Shown: one piece after another, positions 33,817-43,582 of the stretch
Numbering within the stretch: the stretch's first letter is position 1
Layout: each line of letters begins with the position of its first letter
NCBI RefSeq assembly: GCF_947503375.1
Contig: NZ_CANNDQ010000001.1
Span: 62,001 to 126,000 of the forward strand
Source: an uncultured Psychroserpens sp.
GTDB lineage: Bacteria; Bacteroidota; Bacteroidia; Flavobacteriales; Flavobacteriaceae
DNA: 64,000 nt
Direction: 5' to 3'
Made by a program: the position numbers and the translations under genes
Notes under the pieces: generated by a model
Told to the model about the DNA's origin: nothing
The model's database searches: none
The model's input: only the letters and a program-made list of their open reading frames with translations

Positions 33817-35094
33817 ATGCATAAGTGGTTGCTCTTAATTTTTATCACACTGTGCGCTCATGCATTGCACTGTCAAGAGCCCACTACTGAACAAGATTCT
33901 TCAAAAGTTAAGAACGATTCAATAAAAAACACACAGTTTTTAAAGCAATTGGGAAATGGATATTTTCCAACCAAGTTTTTAAATCTAGATTTACGCTACT
34001 TAATTAAATTTAATCAGTATGAAGGATTAAGAACTGGATTAGGAGGTGTTACTAACGATGCGTTTTCAGAAAGATATAGAATAAACAGTTATTTGGTTTA
34101 CGGTTTTAAAGATCATAGGTTTAAATATAAAATTGGTGGTGGTTTTAGAATCAATGAAGCCACAGATACATGGATTAATTTATCGTATACTGATGATCTT
34201 CAAGAAACTGGAAGTTCAAGTTTTTTAACCGATAAACGGTTTTTTCAATTTTTTGAACCACGTTTATTAAATATAGATTTATTCCACAAACACATTACGA
34301 AAGCTATTAATATTGAACATCAATTGTTACATGAGTTAACTACAGAAACTGAGTTTGCTGTTAGTAAAATTGACCCAACATACAATTACAGTTTTGTAAC
34401 CGATGGAAAACAATATAGAACTTTTGATATAAGTACGGCAAAGGTTTCTTTACAATGGAACCCTTTCAGTAACTATGAGATTATAGATAGTAAAGTAATT
34501 GAAGAAAAGATCGGTTATCCTAAATTTACTTTACAACTAACTCAAAGTTTCAAAAATGTACTTAATGGTGATTTTAATTTCTTCAAAGCAGATTTCAGAA
34601 CAACATACCGAATCAATTATAACGAAAACGTATTCACCGAAACCGTTTTAAGTAGTGGCATTGCTACTGGAAGAACACCTCTCACGCATTTGTATCACGC
34701 GTATCCAAATAACATTACTAAAGAAACCATTTTACAACGTTTTTCAGTAGCTGGAGTCAATAGCTTTGAAACCATGTATTTCAATGAATTTTTTTCAGAC
34801 CGATTTACCACATTACAAATAAAGCATTTCATAAAACCCTTTAAAATAAGTGAGCGTTACAGACCTCAACTTGTTCTTATATCTAGATTTGCTTTAGGTG
34901 ATATGAATGACATTGAACGCCATGAAAATATTGAATTTGGAACTTTGAATAAAGGGTATTCTGAAGCAGGCTTAGAACTCAATAAACTTCTTTTTGGCTT
35001 TGGACTTAGTTTTGCATATAGATATGGCGGTTATCACCTACCATCATTAGCAGATAATATTGCAGCTAAGTTCACTTTCAATGTCTCGTTATAA
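33817..35094 (+). CDS. Outer-membrane barrel protein related to the DUF5686 C-terminal region
   Basis: A 425-residue exported protein with signal MHKWLLLIFITLCAHALHCQ. The mature part resembles the C-terminal barrel half of DUF5686 proteins, with NLDLRYLIKFNQYEGLRTGL, SFLTDKRFFQFFEPR, TPLTHLYHAYPNN and LQRFSVAGVNSFETMYFNEF. It ends in a terminal aromatic/hydrophobic strand (FTFNVSL), as outer-membrane barrels do. Full-length DUF5686 proteins also carry an N-terminal carboxypeptidase-regulatory-like domain, which is missing here. Its role is unknown. The RND/MMPL exporter starts 77 bp downstream, but a TACCTTTG box (35143-35150) suggests that gene has its own promoter. Confidence 0.65.
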   Translation: MHKWLLLIFITLCAHALHCQEPTTEQDSSKVKNDSIKNTQFLKQLGNGYFPTKFLNLDLRYLIKFNQYEGLRTGLGGVTNDAFSERYRINSYLVYGFKDHRFKYKIGGGFRINEATDTWINLSYTDDLQETGSSSFLTDKRFFQFFEPRLLNIDLFHKHITKAINIEHQLLHELTTETEFAVSKIDPTYNYSFVTDGKQYRTFDISTAKVSLQWNPFSNYEIIDSKVIEEKIGYPKFTLQLTQSFKNVLNGDFNFFKADFRTTYRINYNENVFTETVLSSGIATGRTPLTHLYHAYPNNITKETILQRFSVAGVNSFETMYFNEFFSDRFTTLQIKHFIKPFKISERYRPQLVLISRFALGDMNDIERHENIEFGTLNKGYSEAGLELNKLLFGFGLSFAYRYGGYHLPSLADNIAAKFTFNVSL

Positions 35095-35142
35095 ATACAA
35101 TAAAATAGCGTTAATTTATAACGCTTATCCCTTGGTTTTTTC

Positions 35143-35150
35143 TACCTTTG
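35143..35150 (+). promoter_or_regulatory. -7 box before the RND/MMPL gene
   Basis: TACCTTTG, exact TAnnTTTG, 21 bp before the ATG at 35172. No TTG at ideal -33 spacing. Confidence 0.4.
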
Positions 35151-35171
35151 TCGCTGCTTTTTAATAGGTAA

Positions 35172-37577
35172 ATGTTTAAATTATTTTCAACAGGTTTTTG
35201 GGAGATGATTGCGCGATTAATTCTGCGTAATAAAATAGGTATACTTATTACCATCATTCTGGCTACTCTTTTCTTTAGCTATCAGTGGAAGCATATGCGA
35301 TTTACCTATACTGAAGCTAATTTATTACCTGATGATCATCAGGTTAATATTATTTATAATGATTTTCTTGAAATTTTTGGTGAAGAAGGGAATCTTATCG
35401 TTTTAGGTGTAAAAGATTCAACGCTTTTTACAGTAGAAAAGTTAAACGCTTGGAATAAACTTTCAGAAGATTTCAAGAATTACGATGAAGTAGAAACTGT
35501 AGTTTCTATTAAAGACCTTCAAAAGCTTATAAAAAACACCAAGGCTGAAAAATTTGATCTAGAACCTTTTATAAAAGATTCAATAACAACAACGGCTCAA
35601 ATAGAAGGTTTACAAAAAGAGCTGTTTAAGCAATATCCTTTTTACGATAACTTTTTATTTAATAAAGAGACTAAAACAATCCGTACGGCTATTTATCTTA
35701 AAAAAGAGATCGTAAACACGCCTAAAAGGAAAGATTTTATAATGCTCACACTTGAAGATAAGATAAGTGAATTTGAAGCCTCTAATAATCTTGATGTTAG
35801 GATTTCTGGAATGCCCTACATAAGAACACTCAACTCCCAAAACATTGTAGACGAAATAGGAATGTTTATTGGCGCTGCACTATTGGTCACTTCAATTATA
35901 TTCTTTTTCTTTTTTAGGTCATTTAGAGCTACTATAATTTCTTTAATAGTTGTTTGTGTAGGTGTAATGTGGACCTTTGGTATTTTAGGTTTACTTAAGT
36001 ATGAAATTACAGTTTTGACCGCTTTAATTCCACCTCTTATTATCGTAATAGGTATTCCTAATTGTATTTTTTTAATTAATAAATATCAACATGAAGTTAA
36101 ACTTCATGGAAACAAGGTAAAATCGCTTCAACGTGTTATTACAAAAATTGGTAATGCCACATTAATGACAAATGTAACAACAGCTTCTGGATTTGCTACT
36201 TTTATCTTAACCGAGAGCACTCTATTAAAGGAATTTGGAATTGTAGCCTCATTGAGTATCCTAGCTATTTTTATGTTATGTTTGCTTGTTATACCAATTA
36301 TATACACTTTCTTACCCTATCCTAAAGATCGTCACCTTGAGCATCTTAATAAACGCTGGATTGGTGGCTTTGTCGATTGGATTGAGCGAATGGTAAGGCA
36401 TAAAAAAATCACAATCTATGTCACTTCACTTATACTTCTAGTAGCAAGTATTATTGGTATTTATCAAATAAAGATTTCTGGAAGTCTTATTGAAGACATG
36501 CCAAAAGAAACAGAATTCTTCAAAGACATTAAATTTTTTGAAAATGAATTTAATGGTATTATGCCATTAGAGATTATGGTAGATACTAAACGTAAAAAAG
36601 GAGTTATGAAACTAAGCACTCTAAAGCGTATGGATGCTTTAGAAGAGCTAATTATAGAAACACCCGAACTCTCACGTCCAATATCTGCTGTGAGTTTGGT
36701 TAAATATAGTAAGCAAGCCTATTACAATGGCAATCCAAAATACTATCAGTTACCTACTAGTCAAGAAAACAGCTTCATATTATCTTATGCAAAAAACTCA
36801 TCTTCTAATGTAGACATGCTAAAGAACTTTGTAGACAGTACAGGTCGATATGCACGTATTACTACATTTATGAAAGATATCGGTACAGATAAAATGGAAC
36901 GTATTGAAGAAAACCTGCTGAACAAGATCAATAAAGAATTTCCTAAAGAACGTTATGAGGTAACCTTAACAGGTAAAGCTTTGGTTTTTCAAAAAGGAAC
37001 TAAATATTTAGTGAAAAATCTAGCAATATCTTTATCTCTGGCCATTTTTTTAATATCATTATTCATGGCATACATGTTTAGGTCTTTTAGAATGATTGTC
37101 GTTTCACTTATTCCTAATTTATTGCCATTACTAATTACAGCAGGCCTTATGGGCTTCTTAAATGTGCCTATTAAACCCTCAACAATTTTAGTATTTAGTA
37201 TAGCGTTTGGTATTTCTGTTGATGATACAATCCATTTTTTAGCTAAATACAGACAAGAGTTACAAGCTAATCACTGGAAAATACGTAAATCTGTATATGC
37301 TGCATTACGTGAAACTGGTGTAAGCATGTTCTACACTTCAATTGTATTGTTTTTTGGATTTATCGTTTTTACTTCATCCAGCTTTGGAGGAACAGTTGCT
37401 CTAGGTGCATTAGTTTCTGCAACATTATTATTTGCAATGCTATCTAATTTACTCTTACTACCGTCGTTATTACTATCATTAGAACGCAATATTGCTAATA
37501 AGGAAGTATTACGTAAACCAGCAATAAATATCATTCCTGAAGATGATGATGTTTCAGAAGAAAACGACACGCCATAA
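35172..37577 (+). CDS. RND/MMPL-family membrane exporter
   Basis: Proton-driven transporter of the RND superfamily, MMPL/hopanoid-exporter-like branch, 801 residues. Topology is one helix (about 18-38), a periplasmic domain (about 40-225), five helices (about 228-375), a linker, one helix (about 415-433), a second periplasmic domain (435-615) and five helices (about 618-770). The intramembrane acidic residues expected for proton transfer are seen in FSIAFGISVDDTIHFLAKY. Cargo is probably a lipid or other hydrophobic envelope compound, but this is not shown. The neighbouring outer-membrane barrel gene upstream could be a functional partner (inference). Confidence 0.85.
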   Translation: MFKLFSTGFWEMIARLILRNKIGILITIILATLFFSYQWKHMRFTYTEANLLPDDHQVNIIYNDFLEIFGEEGNLIVLGVKDSTLFTVEKLNAWNKLSEDFKNYDEVETVVSIKDLQKLIKNTKAEKFDLEPFIKDSITTTAQIEGLQKELFKQYPFYDNFLFNKETKTIRTAIYLKKEIVNTPKRKDFIMLTLEDKISEFEASNNLDVRISGMPYIRTLNSQNIVDEIGMFIGAALLVTSIIFFFFFRSFRATIISLIVVCVGVMWTFGILGLLKYEITVLTALIPPLIIVIGIPNCIFLINKYQHEVKLHGNKVKSLQRVITKIGNATLMTNVTTASGFATFILTESTLLKEFGIVASLSILAIFMLCLLVIPIIYTFLPYPKDRHLEHLNKRWIGGFVDWIERMVRHKKITIYVTSLILLVASIIGIYQIKISGSLIEDMPKETEFFKDIKFFENEFNGIMPLEIMVDTKRKKGVMKLSTLKRMDALEELIIETPELSRPISAVSLVKYSKQAYYNGNPKYYQLPTSQENSFILSYAKNSSSNVDMLKNFVDSTGRYARITTFMKDIGTDKMERIEENLLNKINKEFPKERYEVTLTGKALVFQKGTKYLVKNLAISLSLAIFLISLFMAYMFRSFRMIVVSLIPNLLPLLITAGLMGFLNVPIKPSTILVFSIAFGISVDDTIHFLAKYRQELQANHWKIRKSVYAALRETGVSMFYTSIVLFFGFIVFTSSSFGGTVALGALVSATLLFAMLSNLLLLPSLLLSLERNIANKEVLRKPAINIIPEDDDVSEENDTP

Positions 37578-37582
37578 ACAAT

Positions 37583-37590
37583 TATATTTG
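37583..37590 (+). promoter_or_regulatory. -7 box of the asnS promoter
   Basis: TATATTTG, exact TAnnTTTG, 17 bp before the asnS ATG; -33 element weak. Confidence 0.4.
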
Positions 37591-37607
37591 CATTAAATTT
37601 ATTACAA

Positions 37608-39038
37608 ATGACATATTCAGTTTCGCAATTACTAACACAAGATATCACGCTACAACCTGTTGAAATTAAAGGGTGGGTGAGAACTTTTAGAGCAAATCGT
37701 TTTATTGCTTTAAATGATGGCTCTACAATACACAATATACAGTGCGTAGTAGATTTTGAAAATACTGATGAAGCTTTATTGAAACGAATAACTACAGGTG
37801 CTGCAGTTCATATTAAAGGCGAATTAGTAGAAAGCCAAGGCAAAGGTCAAAAGGTAGAGATACAAGTAAATAAAATTGAAATTTTAGGTGATGCAGATGC
37901 TGACGATTACCCTATTCAACCTAAAAAACATTCGTTTGAATTTTTAAGAGAAAACGCGCATTTACGTACAAGAACTAATACATTTAGTGCTGTGATGCGT
38001 TTACGCTCGTCACTATCATTTGCCATTCACAAATACTTCAACGAGAATGGATTTTACTATATGCATACGCCAATTATTACAGGTAGTGATGCCGAAGGCG
38101 CCGGAGAAATGTTTAGAGTAAGTACTTTAGATGCTAAAAACCCTCCTTTAACAGATCAAGGCGAGGTTAACTATAAAGAAGATTTCTTTGGCAAAGAAAC
38201 CAACTTAACCGTTTCTGGTCAGTTAGAAGCTGAAACATTTGCTATGGCCCTTGGAAAAGTTTATACCTTCGGACCAACATTTAGAGCAGAAAACTCTAAT
38301 ACATCTCGTCATTTAGCAGAATTCTGGATGATAGAACCTGAGGTTGCTTTCATGGATTTGGATGGCAATATGGATCTGGCAGAAGATTTTATGAAATTCG
38401 TTTTAAGCTATGTATTAAAACACAATCAAGATGACTTAGAGTTTTTAGACAAGCGTTTACAAGATGAGGAGAAAACTAAACCACAAGCCGAACGCTCTGA
38501 AATGAATTTGATAGAAAAAATCAAGTTTGTAGTTGACAATAACTTTAAAAGAGTGAGTTATACTGAAGCTATTGATATTTTGCGAAACAGCAAGCCAAAC
38601 AAAAAGAAAAAATTCAATTATATCATTGAAGAATGGGGAGCCGACCTACAAAGTGAACATGAACGTTTTCTTGTGGAAAAGCACTTTAAATGTCCAGTAA
38701 TCTTATTTGATTATCCAGCAAATATAAAAGCATTCTACATGCGTTTGAATGAAGATGGAAAAACAGTTCGTGCTATGGACATTTTATTCCCTGGAATTGG
38801 TGAAATGGTTGGTGGTTCTCAACGTGAAGAACGTTTAGAGGTGTTAAAAGAAAAAATGAATGCTTTAGGTATTCCTGAAGAAGAACTTTGGTGGTACCTT
38901 GATTTGCGTAAATATGGAACTGCCGTTCATTCTGGCTTTGGTCTAGGTTTTGAGCGTTTAGTAATGTTTGCTACAGGAATGAGTAATATTAGAGACGTTA
39001 TTCCGTATCCAAGAACACCACAAAACGCTGAATTTTAG
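37608..39038 (+). CDS. asnS: Asparaginyl-tRNA synthetase
   Basis: Class IIb aminoacyl-tRNA synthetase, 476 residues, charging tRNA(Asn). An OB-fold anticodon-binding domain (about 15-115, with [20 protein letters not shown]) is followed by the catalytic core. Class II motif 2 is [20 protein letters not shown], motif 3 is [16 protein letters not shown]. The segment [14 protein letters not shown] and the tail [16 protein letters not shown] are typical for asparaginyl rather than aspartyl enzymes. The catalytic domain contains the insert rich in charged residues ([17 protein letters not shown]) seen in bacterial AsnRS. rpoN follows 57 bp downstream. Confidence 0.96.
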   Translation: MTYSVSQLLTQDITLQPVEIKGWVRTFRANRFIALNDGSTIHNIQCVVDFENTDEALLKRITTGAAVHIKGELVESQGKGQKVEIQVNKIEILGDADADDYPIQPKKHSFEFLRENAHLRTRTNTFSAVMRLRSSLSFAIHKYFNENGFYYMHTPIITGSDAEGAGEMFRVSTLDAKNPPLTDQGEVNYKEDFFGKETNLTVSGQLEAETFAMALGKVYTFGPTFRAENSNTSRHLAEFWMIEPEVAFMDLDGNMDLAEDFMKFVLSYVLKHNQDDLEFLDKRLQDEEKTKPQAERSEMNLIEKIKFVVDNNFKRVSYTEAIDILRNSKPNKKKKFNYIIEEWGADLQSEHERFLVEKHFKCPVILFDYPANIKAFYMRLNEDGKTVRAMDILFPGIGEMVGGSQREERLEVLKEKMNALGIPEEELWWYLDLRKYGTAVHSGFGLGFERLVMFATGMSNIRDVIPYPRTPQNAEF

Positions 39039-39095
39039 ATTTTTTTTATTAGTCGGAATAATTCTTGTAGTTTTATATAATCTGGCAACAACCTT

Positions 39096-40565
39096 ATGGC
39101 TTTAAAACAATACCTACAGTTTAAATTATCTCAGAAGTTGTCTCCGCAGCAAATTCAACTCATGAAGTTGATACAATTGCCTACACAAGCTTTTGAACAA
39201 CGTTTGAAACAAGAACTGGAAGAGAATCCAGCTTTAGAAAGCGGAAAGGAAACTGCAGATGAATTTGAAGATAAATATGATGAGTTTGACAACTCTAATG
39301 ACGACTACAACGATAATGAAACTATTGAAGCTGAAGACATCAATGTTGATGACTATTTAAGTGATGATGAAATACCCGATTATCGTACGCAAGCTAATAA
39401 CTACAGTAGTGACGATGAAGAGAAAAATGTACCTTATGCTGCAGGAACATCTTTTACACAACATTTAATAAATCAATTAAATACGTTCAGGCTTGATGAT
39501 CATGAGCGAGATATTGCTGAATTTTTAGTAGGCAGTGTAGATGAAAGTGGTTATATCCGTAGATCGCTATCAGATATTGTAGACGACCTTGCTTTTACCC
39601 AAGGTATTTATACTGATGAAGCAACTGTTGAAAAAACATTAATGAAGGTCCATCAATTAGACCCTCCTGGTGTTGGAGCTCGTAATCTTCAAGAATGCTT
39701 GAGTATTCAATTACACAAAAAAGAAAAGCATCCAGACGTAGAATTAGCATGCAACATTATTGATAAAGCTTTTGATCAGTTTACTAAGAAACATTACAAA
39801 AAATTATTACAAAAGTTTGATATTACTGAAGTACAATTAAAAGATGCTATAGAAGAAATTGAACGACTTAATCCAAAACCTGGTGGCTCTTACGCTGGGA
39901 ATAATAAAATTGTAGAACACATAGTCCCTGATTTTGCAATCAAAATTGTTGATGGCCAATTAGAGCTTACACTTAATGGAAGAAATGCTCCAGAACTTCA
40001 CGTGTCTAGAGAGTATAGCGACATGATGAAGGGTTATAAAGCATCTAAAGATAAAAGTAAGTCTCAAAAAGATGCTGTAATGTTTATTAAACAAAAATTA
40101 GATGCTGCAAAATGGTTTATTGAGGCAATAAAACAGCGTCAACAAACACTTTTTGTTACCATGAGTGCAATTATGCATTATCAAGAAGAATACTTTCTTA
40201 CTGGAGATGAGCGCAAACTCAAACCTATGATTCTAAAAGATATTGCTGACGAAATAGAAATGGACGTTTCAACAGTTTCTAGAGTTGCCAATAGCAAATA
40301 TGTTGACACACCTTACGGAACTAAACTTATTAAGGAGTTTTTCTCTGAGTCTATGACTAATGACCAAGGTGAAGAGGTGTCTACACGTGAGATTAAAAAA
40401 ATATTAGAAACTGTCATTGAAGATGAAGACAAACGCAAACCATTAACAGATGAAAAATTAGCAGCCATTCTCAAAGAGAAAGGTTACCCTATTGCACGAA
40501 GAACCGTTGCAAAATATCGTGAACAATTAGATATACCAGTAGCAAGATTGCGAAAAAAAATATGA
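39096..40565 (+). CDS. rpoN: RNA polymerase sigma-54 factor
   Basis: Alternative sigma factor of 489 residues that needs an AAA+ activator. Region I at the N-terminus (LKQYLQFKLSQKLSPQQIQL) is Gln/Leu rich, followed by an acidic region II (about 45-115). The core-binding domain and helix-turn-helix follow (LKDIADEIEMDVSTVSRVAN), and the RpoN box ARRTVAKYRE sits near residue 470. Its TGA overlaps the next start (ATGATG) by 4 bp. No sigma-54 activator is encoded in the window. Confidence 0.96.
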   Translation: MALKQYLQFKLSQKLSPQQIQLMKLIQLPTQAFEQRLKQELEENPALESGKETADEFEDKYDEFDNSNDDYNDNETIEAEDINVDDYLSDDEIPDYRTQANNYSSDDEEKNVPYAAGTSFTQHLINQLNTFRLDDHERDIAEFLVGSVDESGYIRRSLSDIVDDLAFTQGIYTDEATVEKTLMKVHQLDPPGVGARNLQECLSIQLHKKEKHPDVELACNIIDKAFDQFTKKHYKKLLQKFDITEVQLKDAIEEIERLNPKPGGSYAGNNKIVEHIVPDFAIKIVDGQLELTLNGRNAPELHVSREYSDMMKGYKASKDKSKSQKDAVMFIKQKLDAAKWFIEAIKQRQQTLFVTMSAIMHYQEEYFLTGDERKLKPMILKDIADEIEMDVSTVSRVANSKYVDTPYGTKLIKEFFSESMTNDQGEEVSTREIKKILETVIEDEDKRKPLTDEKLAAILKEKGYPIARRTVAKYREQLDIPVARLRKKI

Positions 40566-41170
40566 TGAGTCAACTCCTCAAAAGCATATCTTATATTTTT
40601 CATCCACTTTTAATGCCGCTTTTAGGTGTTGTCTTTTATTTTTCTAAAACGCCACGCTTTATTCCAAACCAAGTGATTAAAGCTAAGCTGTTTTCTGTCA
40701 TTATTCTCACTGTTATACTTCCAATCTTACTTTATTACCTTTTAAAGACACTAAATAAAGTGGACTCCTTTTACTTAGAAACTACCAATGAACGTAAACT
40801 TCCTTTGTTACTCAATTGTATCATAGTAGCTTTAGTCTTGTATAGGGTTTTACCTCAAAATGAAATCCAAGAATTATATTTCTTTTTTATAGGTGTTTTG
40901 ATTTCGACTATTACCTGTTTTGCTCTGGCAATAATAAAATTCAAAGCGAGTATTCATCTAATAGCTGCATCAGGATTCTTTATGTTTGCAATAGCATTAG
41001 CAATTCATTTCAAAATAAATATAAATGGTACTATTGCATTGATGTTTATTATACTTGGAGGTATTGCTACGTCTAGGTTACATTTAAAAGCGCACACACC
41101 TGTAGAGCTTATTGTTGGTTTCTTTGTAGGTTTTCTTCCTCAACTAATTTTACTAAATTATTGGTTGTGA
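40562..41170 (+). CDS. Multi-pass membrane protein of unknown function
   Basis: A 202-residue integral membrane protein with about six hydrophobic helices (first about 8-28, last about 180-200). The last third contains TSRLHLKAHTPVELIVGFFV, whose Ser-Arg, His and Glu/Gly spacing is reminiscent of the C-terminal motif of PAP2-type phosphatases, but the other PAP2 motifs are not evident. I therefore leave the function open. Start codons overlap: ATG at 40562 and ATG at 40565 are both possible. It overlaps rpoN by 4 bp, so it is co-translated with it. Confidence 0.7.
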   Translation: MMSQLLKSISYIFHPLLMPLLGVVFYFSKTPRFIPNQVIKAKLFSVIILTVILPILLYYLLKTLNKVDSFYLETTNERKLPLLLNCIIVALVLYRVLPQNEIQELYFFFIGVLISTITCFALAIIKFKASIHLIAASGFFMFAIALAIHFKININGTIALMFIILGGIATSRLHLKAHTPVELIVGFFVGFLPQLILLNYWL

Positions 41171-41172
41171 AT

Positions 41173-41889
41173 TTAAAGGATATAAAAAATTAACCCGATT
41201 CTAACTGAAGATATTTCTATTTGCTCACCTGCTAATGTAGCATCACTATTAAAGATGTTATTAAGTGCATAGTAAAGGTGCAAGTTAAAATTAGAATAAC
41301 CAGCACTTAGGGTCAAGCCATACTGTAATTTATTAAAATCATCAATATTTGAAAATTTTAGATCGCCAGTAGAACTATCAAATTTTGAAGAATTTAAGAC
41401 AACATACCCAAATTTTATTCCTGTATAGACTCTCCAAAAATCATATATTTTGGCTGTAGAAGTACGCCACCTAAATTCTATTGGAAATTCAACCAAATAG
41501 GTTGCAAATTTGTTTTTACTGAACTCCGTCTCATTATCATCCAAAACAGAATAAGCAAAATCATCATTTTCTTTTGATATTAATAACGTTTGATTATATG
41601 AATTAGAGGACAAACCTATGCCTACTCCAATAGCTATATTACGTCGTTTATTAAGTGGCATGTCTCTAATAAAACCAATATGATACCCGCTAGAAAAACC
41701 ACTTTGCGATACTCCATCTGGCTTATTTGCTAATAAATTATATGTAATTGAAGCGTAGAATTGGTCTTCTCTATAAGCGTTATCAACTAGAGTAGTTGTA
41801 TCTTTTTTTATCTCATTTTGAAACGTGCTCTGAGCGTTACAATTTAAAAATCCTATTATAAAAAAAAGAAAATAAAAACTAACTTTCAT
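41173..41889 (-). CDS. Outer-membrane beta-barrel protein (PorT-like fold)
   Basis: A 238-residue exported protein with signal MKVSFYFLFFIIGFLNCNAQ. The rest consists of alternating amphipathic strands (FYASITYNLLANK, SGFSSGYHIGFIRDMPLNK, FPIEFRWRTSTAKIYDFWRV, FNLHLYYALNNIF) ending in a hydrophobic terminal strand (VRIGLIFYIL). This fits the 8-stranded outer_membrane_beta-barrel group; it is not PorT itself as far as I can tell. The gene is convergent with the rpoN-linked membrane protein. It lies downstream of the ExbB/ExbD operon on the same strand but beyond that operon's terminator. Confidence 0.65.
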   Translation of the reverse strand: MKVSFYFLFFIIGFLNCNAQSTFQNEIKKDTTTLVDNAYREDQFYASITYNLLANKPDGVSQSGFSSGYHIGFIRDMPLNKRRNIAIGVGIGLSSNSYNQTLLISKENDDFAYSVLDDNETEFSKNKFATYLVEFPIEFRWRTSTAKIYDFWRVYTGIKFGYVVLNSSKFDSSTGDLKFSNIDDFNKLQYGLTLSAGYSNFNLHLYYALNNIFNSDATLAGEQIEISSVRIGLIFYIL

Positions 41890-41936
41890 ATTACAAATAT
41901 AACTGAATAAAATCCATAAAATTTTAGCAACGTATA

Positions 41937-41970
41937 GAAAAAAGGCATCCTAATTATAGGATGCCTTTTA
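41937..41970 (-). terminator. Intrinsic terminator of the exbB-exbD operon
   Basis: AAAAGGCATCCTA (41940-41952), loop ATTA, TAGGATGCCTTTT (41957-41969). On the minus strand a run of seven U follows, about 24 bases after the stop of the last exbD gene. Confidence 0.88.
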
Positions 41971-41993
41971 TGTTTTTAACTAATTTTGATGAC

Positions 41994-42473
41994 TTAATCA
42001 AAATTTGATAACGCGTCACCTGTAGCAGTCGTGTAATTAATCTTAAATGCACTAGCTTTTCTCAATTCAAGCTTAATATCTCCAACAATACCCATATTAG
42101 CTTCTCTATCTACTTTTAGAGACACTGTAAGTTTATCTCTCAATTCTTCTCTAATAGCAGTTCTTTCAGCATTTATAAATGACTGTATTTCAGTAATATC
42201 TGCAAACTTATCGTTAAGTTGAACTCTAGCTACATCACCAAACTTCTCATAACCTTTAGAAGGCTTTCCTGCATAAATATAGCTAATTGGATATTTTTTG
42301 TCTAATTTTTCAACTTGGTCAGCGTTAGGCAACCTGTTTTCAATCATGAGCGTATCTTCTCTCATTACAGTTACTACCATAAAGAAAAATAACAACATAA
42401 ATACAATGTCTGGTAATGATGCTGTATTTACCGCAGGTAAACTATTATCTTTTTTACTTTTAAATTTAGACAT
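41994..42473 (-). CDS. ExbD/TolR-family proton-channel subunit (second copy)
   Basis: Inner-membrane energy transducer subunit, 159 residues. One N-terminal transmembrane helix carries the proton-handling Asp (LPDIVFMLLFFFMVVTVM). The rest is a periplasmic domain ending in VSLKVDREANMGIVGDIKLE and a short variable tail. With ExbB it uses the proton gradient to drive TonB at outer-membrane receptors, or a Tol-like system. It follows the first exbD gene with a 16-bp gap and is the last gene of the operon. Confidence 0.9.
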   Translation of the reverse strand: MSKFKSKKDNSLPAVNTASLPDIVFMLLFFFMVVTVMREDTLMIENRLPNADQVEKLDKKYPISYIYAGKPSKGYEKFGDVARVQLNDKFADITEIQSFINAERTAIREELRDKLTVSLKVDREANMGIVGDIKLELRKASAFKINYTTATGDALSNFD

Positions 42474-42489
42474 GTGTTCTACATTTTAT

Positions 42490-43095
42490 TTATTTAACTT
42501 CAGAGAGTTTTTGAGGAATTTCTTCTTTTATCTGTGTAATAACAGCTTTTAGCTTATCCTTATTTCCAGTAAATTTAGGGTCATCATAAGCTTTTTCCAT
42601 AGCTATATAATCCATATCAGGAAATCCTCTCTTAGGCCCTATCTCTAGTGCACGTCGGTTACGCAGTTGATTATACGCCGCAACTAACTCATTTTGTACA
42701 GAGATATAGGCTTTATATGATGTTTCTCTTTCATTTTTCAAAGAAATGATAGCCTTATCTGGATTATCTGAAGACTTAGGATCTCTAGCGCCTTTACAAT
42801 AATCGCAACTTCCATCGCCTCCATTATCTAAGAATTTAACAGCTGCACTTCTCAAATCTTTAATTTCCATTAATTCATCTTCAACTAAGAGCTGGTCTTT
42901 ACCATTTAATAATACAGTAAAAATATTCTTTTCTTTGATATTAACATCTTCATCATTTTCTTCTATTGGAGGTAACTTACGATTAATTCCTGAATCTTTT
43001 GGAATAGTCGTCGTTACTAAGAAAAATATGAGTAGTAAAAATGCAATATCAGCCATAGATCCTGCATTAACTTCTGGTGCTGATCGTTTTGCCAT
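42490..43095 (-). CDS. ExbD/TolR-family proton-channel subunit (first copy, with Cys-containing insert)
   Basis: A 201-residue ExbD homologue. The transmembrane helix MADIAFLLLIFFLVTTTIP carries the conserved Asp. The periplasmic domain has an insert of about 40 residues with a CxxC pair (GSCDYCKGARDPK) and a helical stretch (SYKAYISVQNELVAAYNQLR), absent from the second copy. The insert may mediate a specific contact or a disulfide in the periplasm. The gene is 16 bp downstream of the small four-helix protein gene and 16 bp upstream of the second exbD. Confidence 0.9.
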   Translation of the reverse strand: MAKRSAPEVNAGSMADIAFLLLIFFLVTTTIPKDSGINRKLPPIEENDEDVNIKEKNIFTVLLNGKDQLLVEDELMEIKDLRSAAVKFLDNGGDGSCDYCKGARDPKSSDNPDKAIISLKNERETSYKAYISVQNELVAAYNQLRNRRALEIGPKRGFPDMDYIAMEKAYDDPKFTGNKDKLKAVITQIKEEIPQKLSEVK

Positions 43096-43111
43096 AATTT
43101 TTTTTGTATTG

Positions 43112-43555
43112 TTATTTACTTAACATCTTTTTAACTCCGAAAAACAACATAAGTCCTGCTGCAGATAGAATTAAAATATAGAATGCTCTTATTGCTCCTT
43201 CAATCATTTGAGATCGTGTAGCACTTAACATACTACCATCATTTAATAGTTGCTCTTCTCCTGAAGACATAAGATAACCTACAAGTAAAATGACAATAAA
43301 AACACCTACTGATAAAAGTGATTTCTTTAATTTATCTGGATTACTAATTAGATTAACTAAACTAAATGCTACAGCAGAAATTGTAGCTATAGCTAATACT
43401 ATCAATGCTAAAGTAATAAACATAGAAAGCGTACCATGATTATCAACGCTAGCCTCAAATGCCTCGTCACCAATCATTATAATTCTAACTAAGAAGAATA
43501 CTGCAATCAACCCAATTACTAAAGCAATAAGTTTTATTATTTTTTGAATATTCAT
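43112..43555 (-). CDS. Four-helix membrane protein of the ExbB/ExbD operon
   Basis: A 147-residue membrane protein with four hydrophobic helices (about 8-27, 45-68, 80-97 and 118-140) and the short loop MIGDEAFEASVDNHG after the first. I do not recognise a named family. It is encoded between exbB (27 bp upstream) and the two exbD genes (16 bp downstream), so it is probably an accessory subunit of the same energy-transducing complex. Confidence 0.75.
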   Translation of the reverse strand: MNIQKIIKLIALVIGLIAVFFLVRIIMIGDEAFEASVDNHGTLSMFITLALIVLAIATISAVAFSLVNLISNPDKLKKSLLSVGVFIVILLVGYLMSSGEEQLLNDGSMLSATRSQMIEGAIRAFYILILSAAGLMLFFGVKKMLSK

Positions 43556-43582
43556 ATGATATATGATTTAATAATTTGGTTA

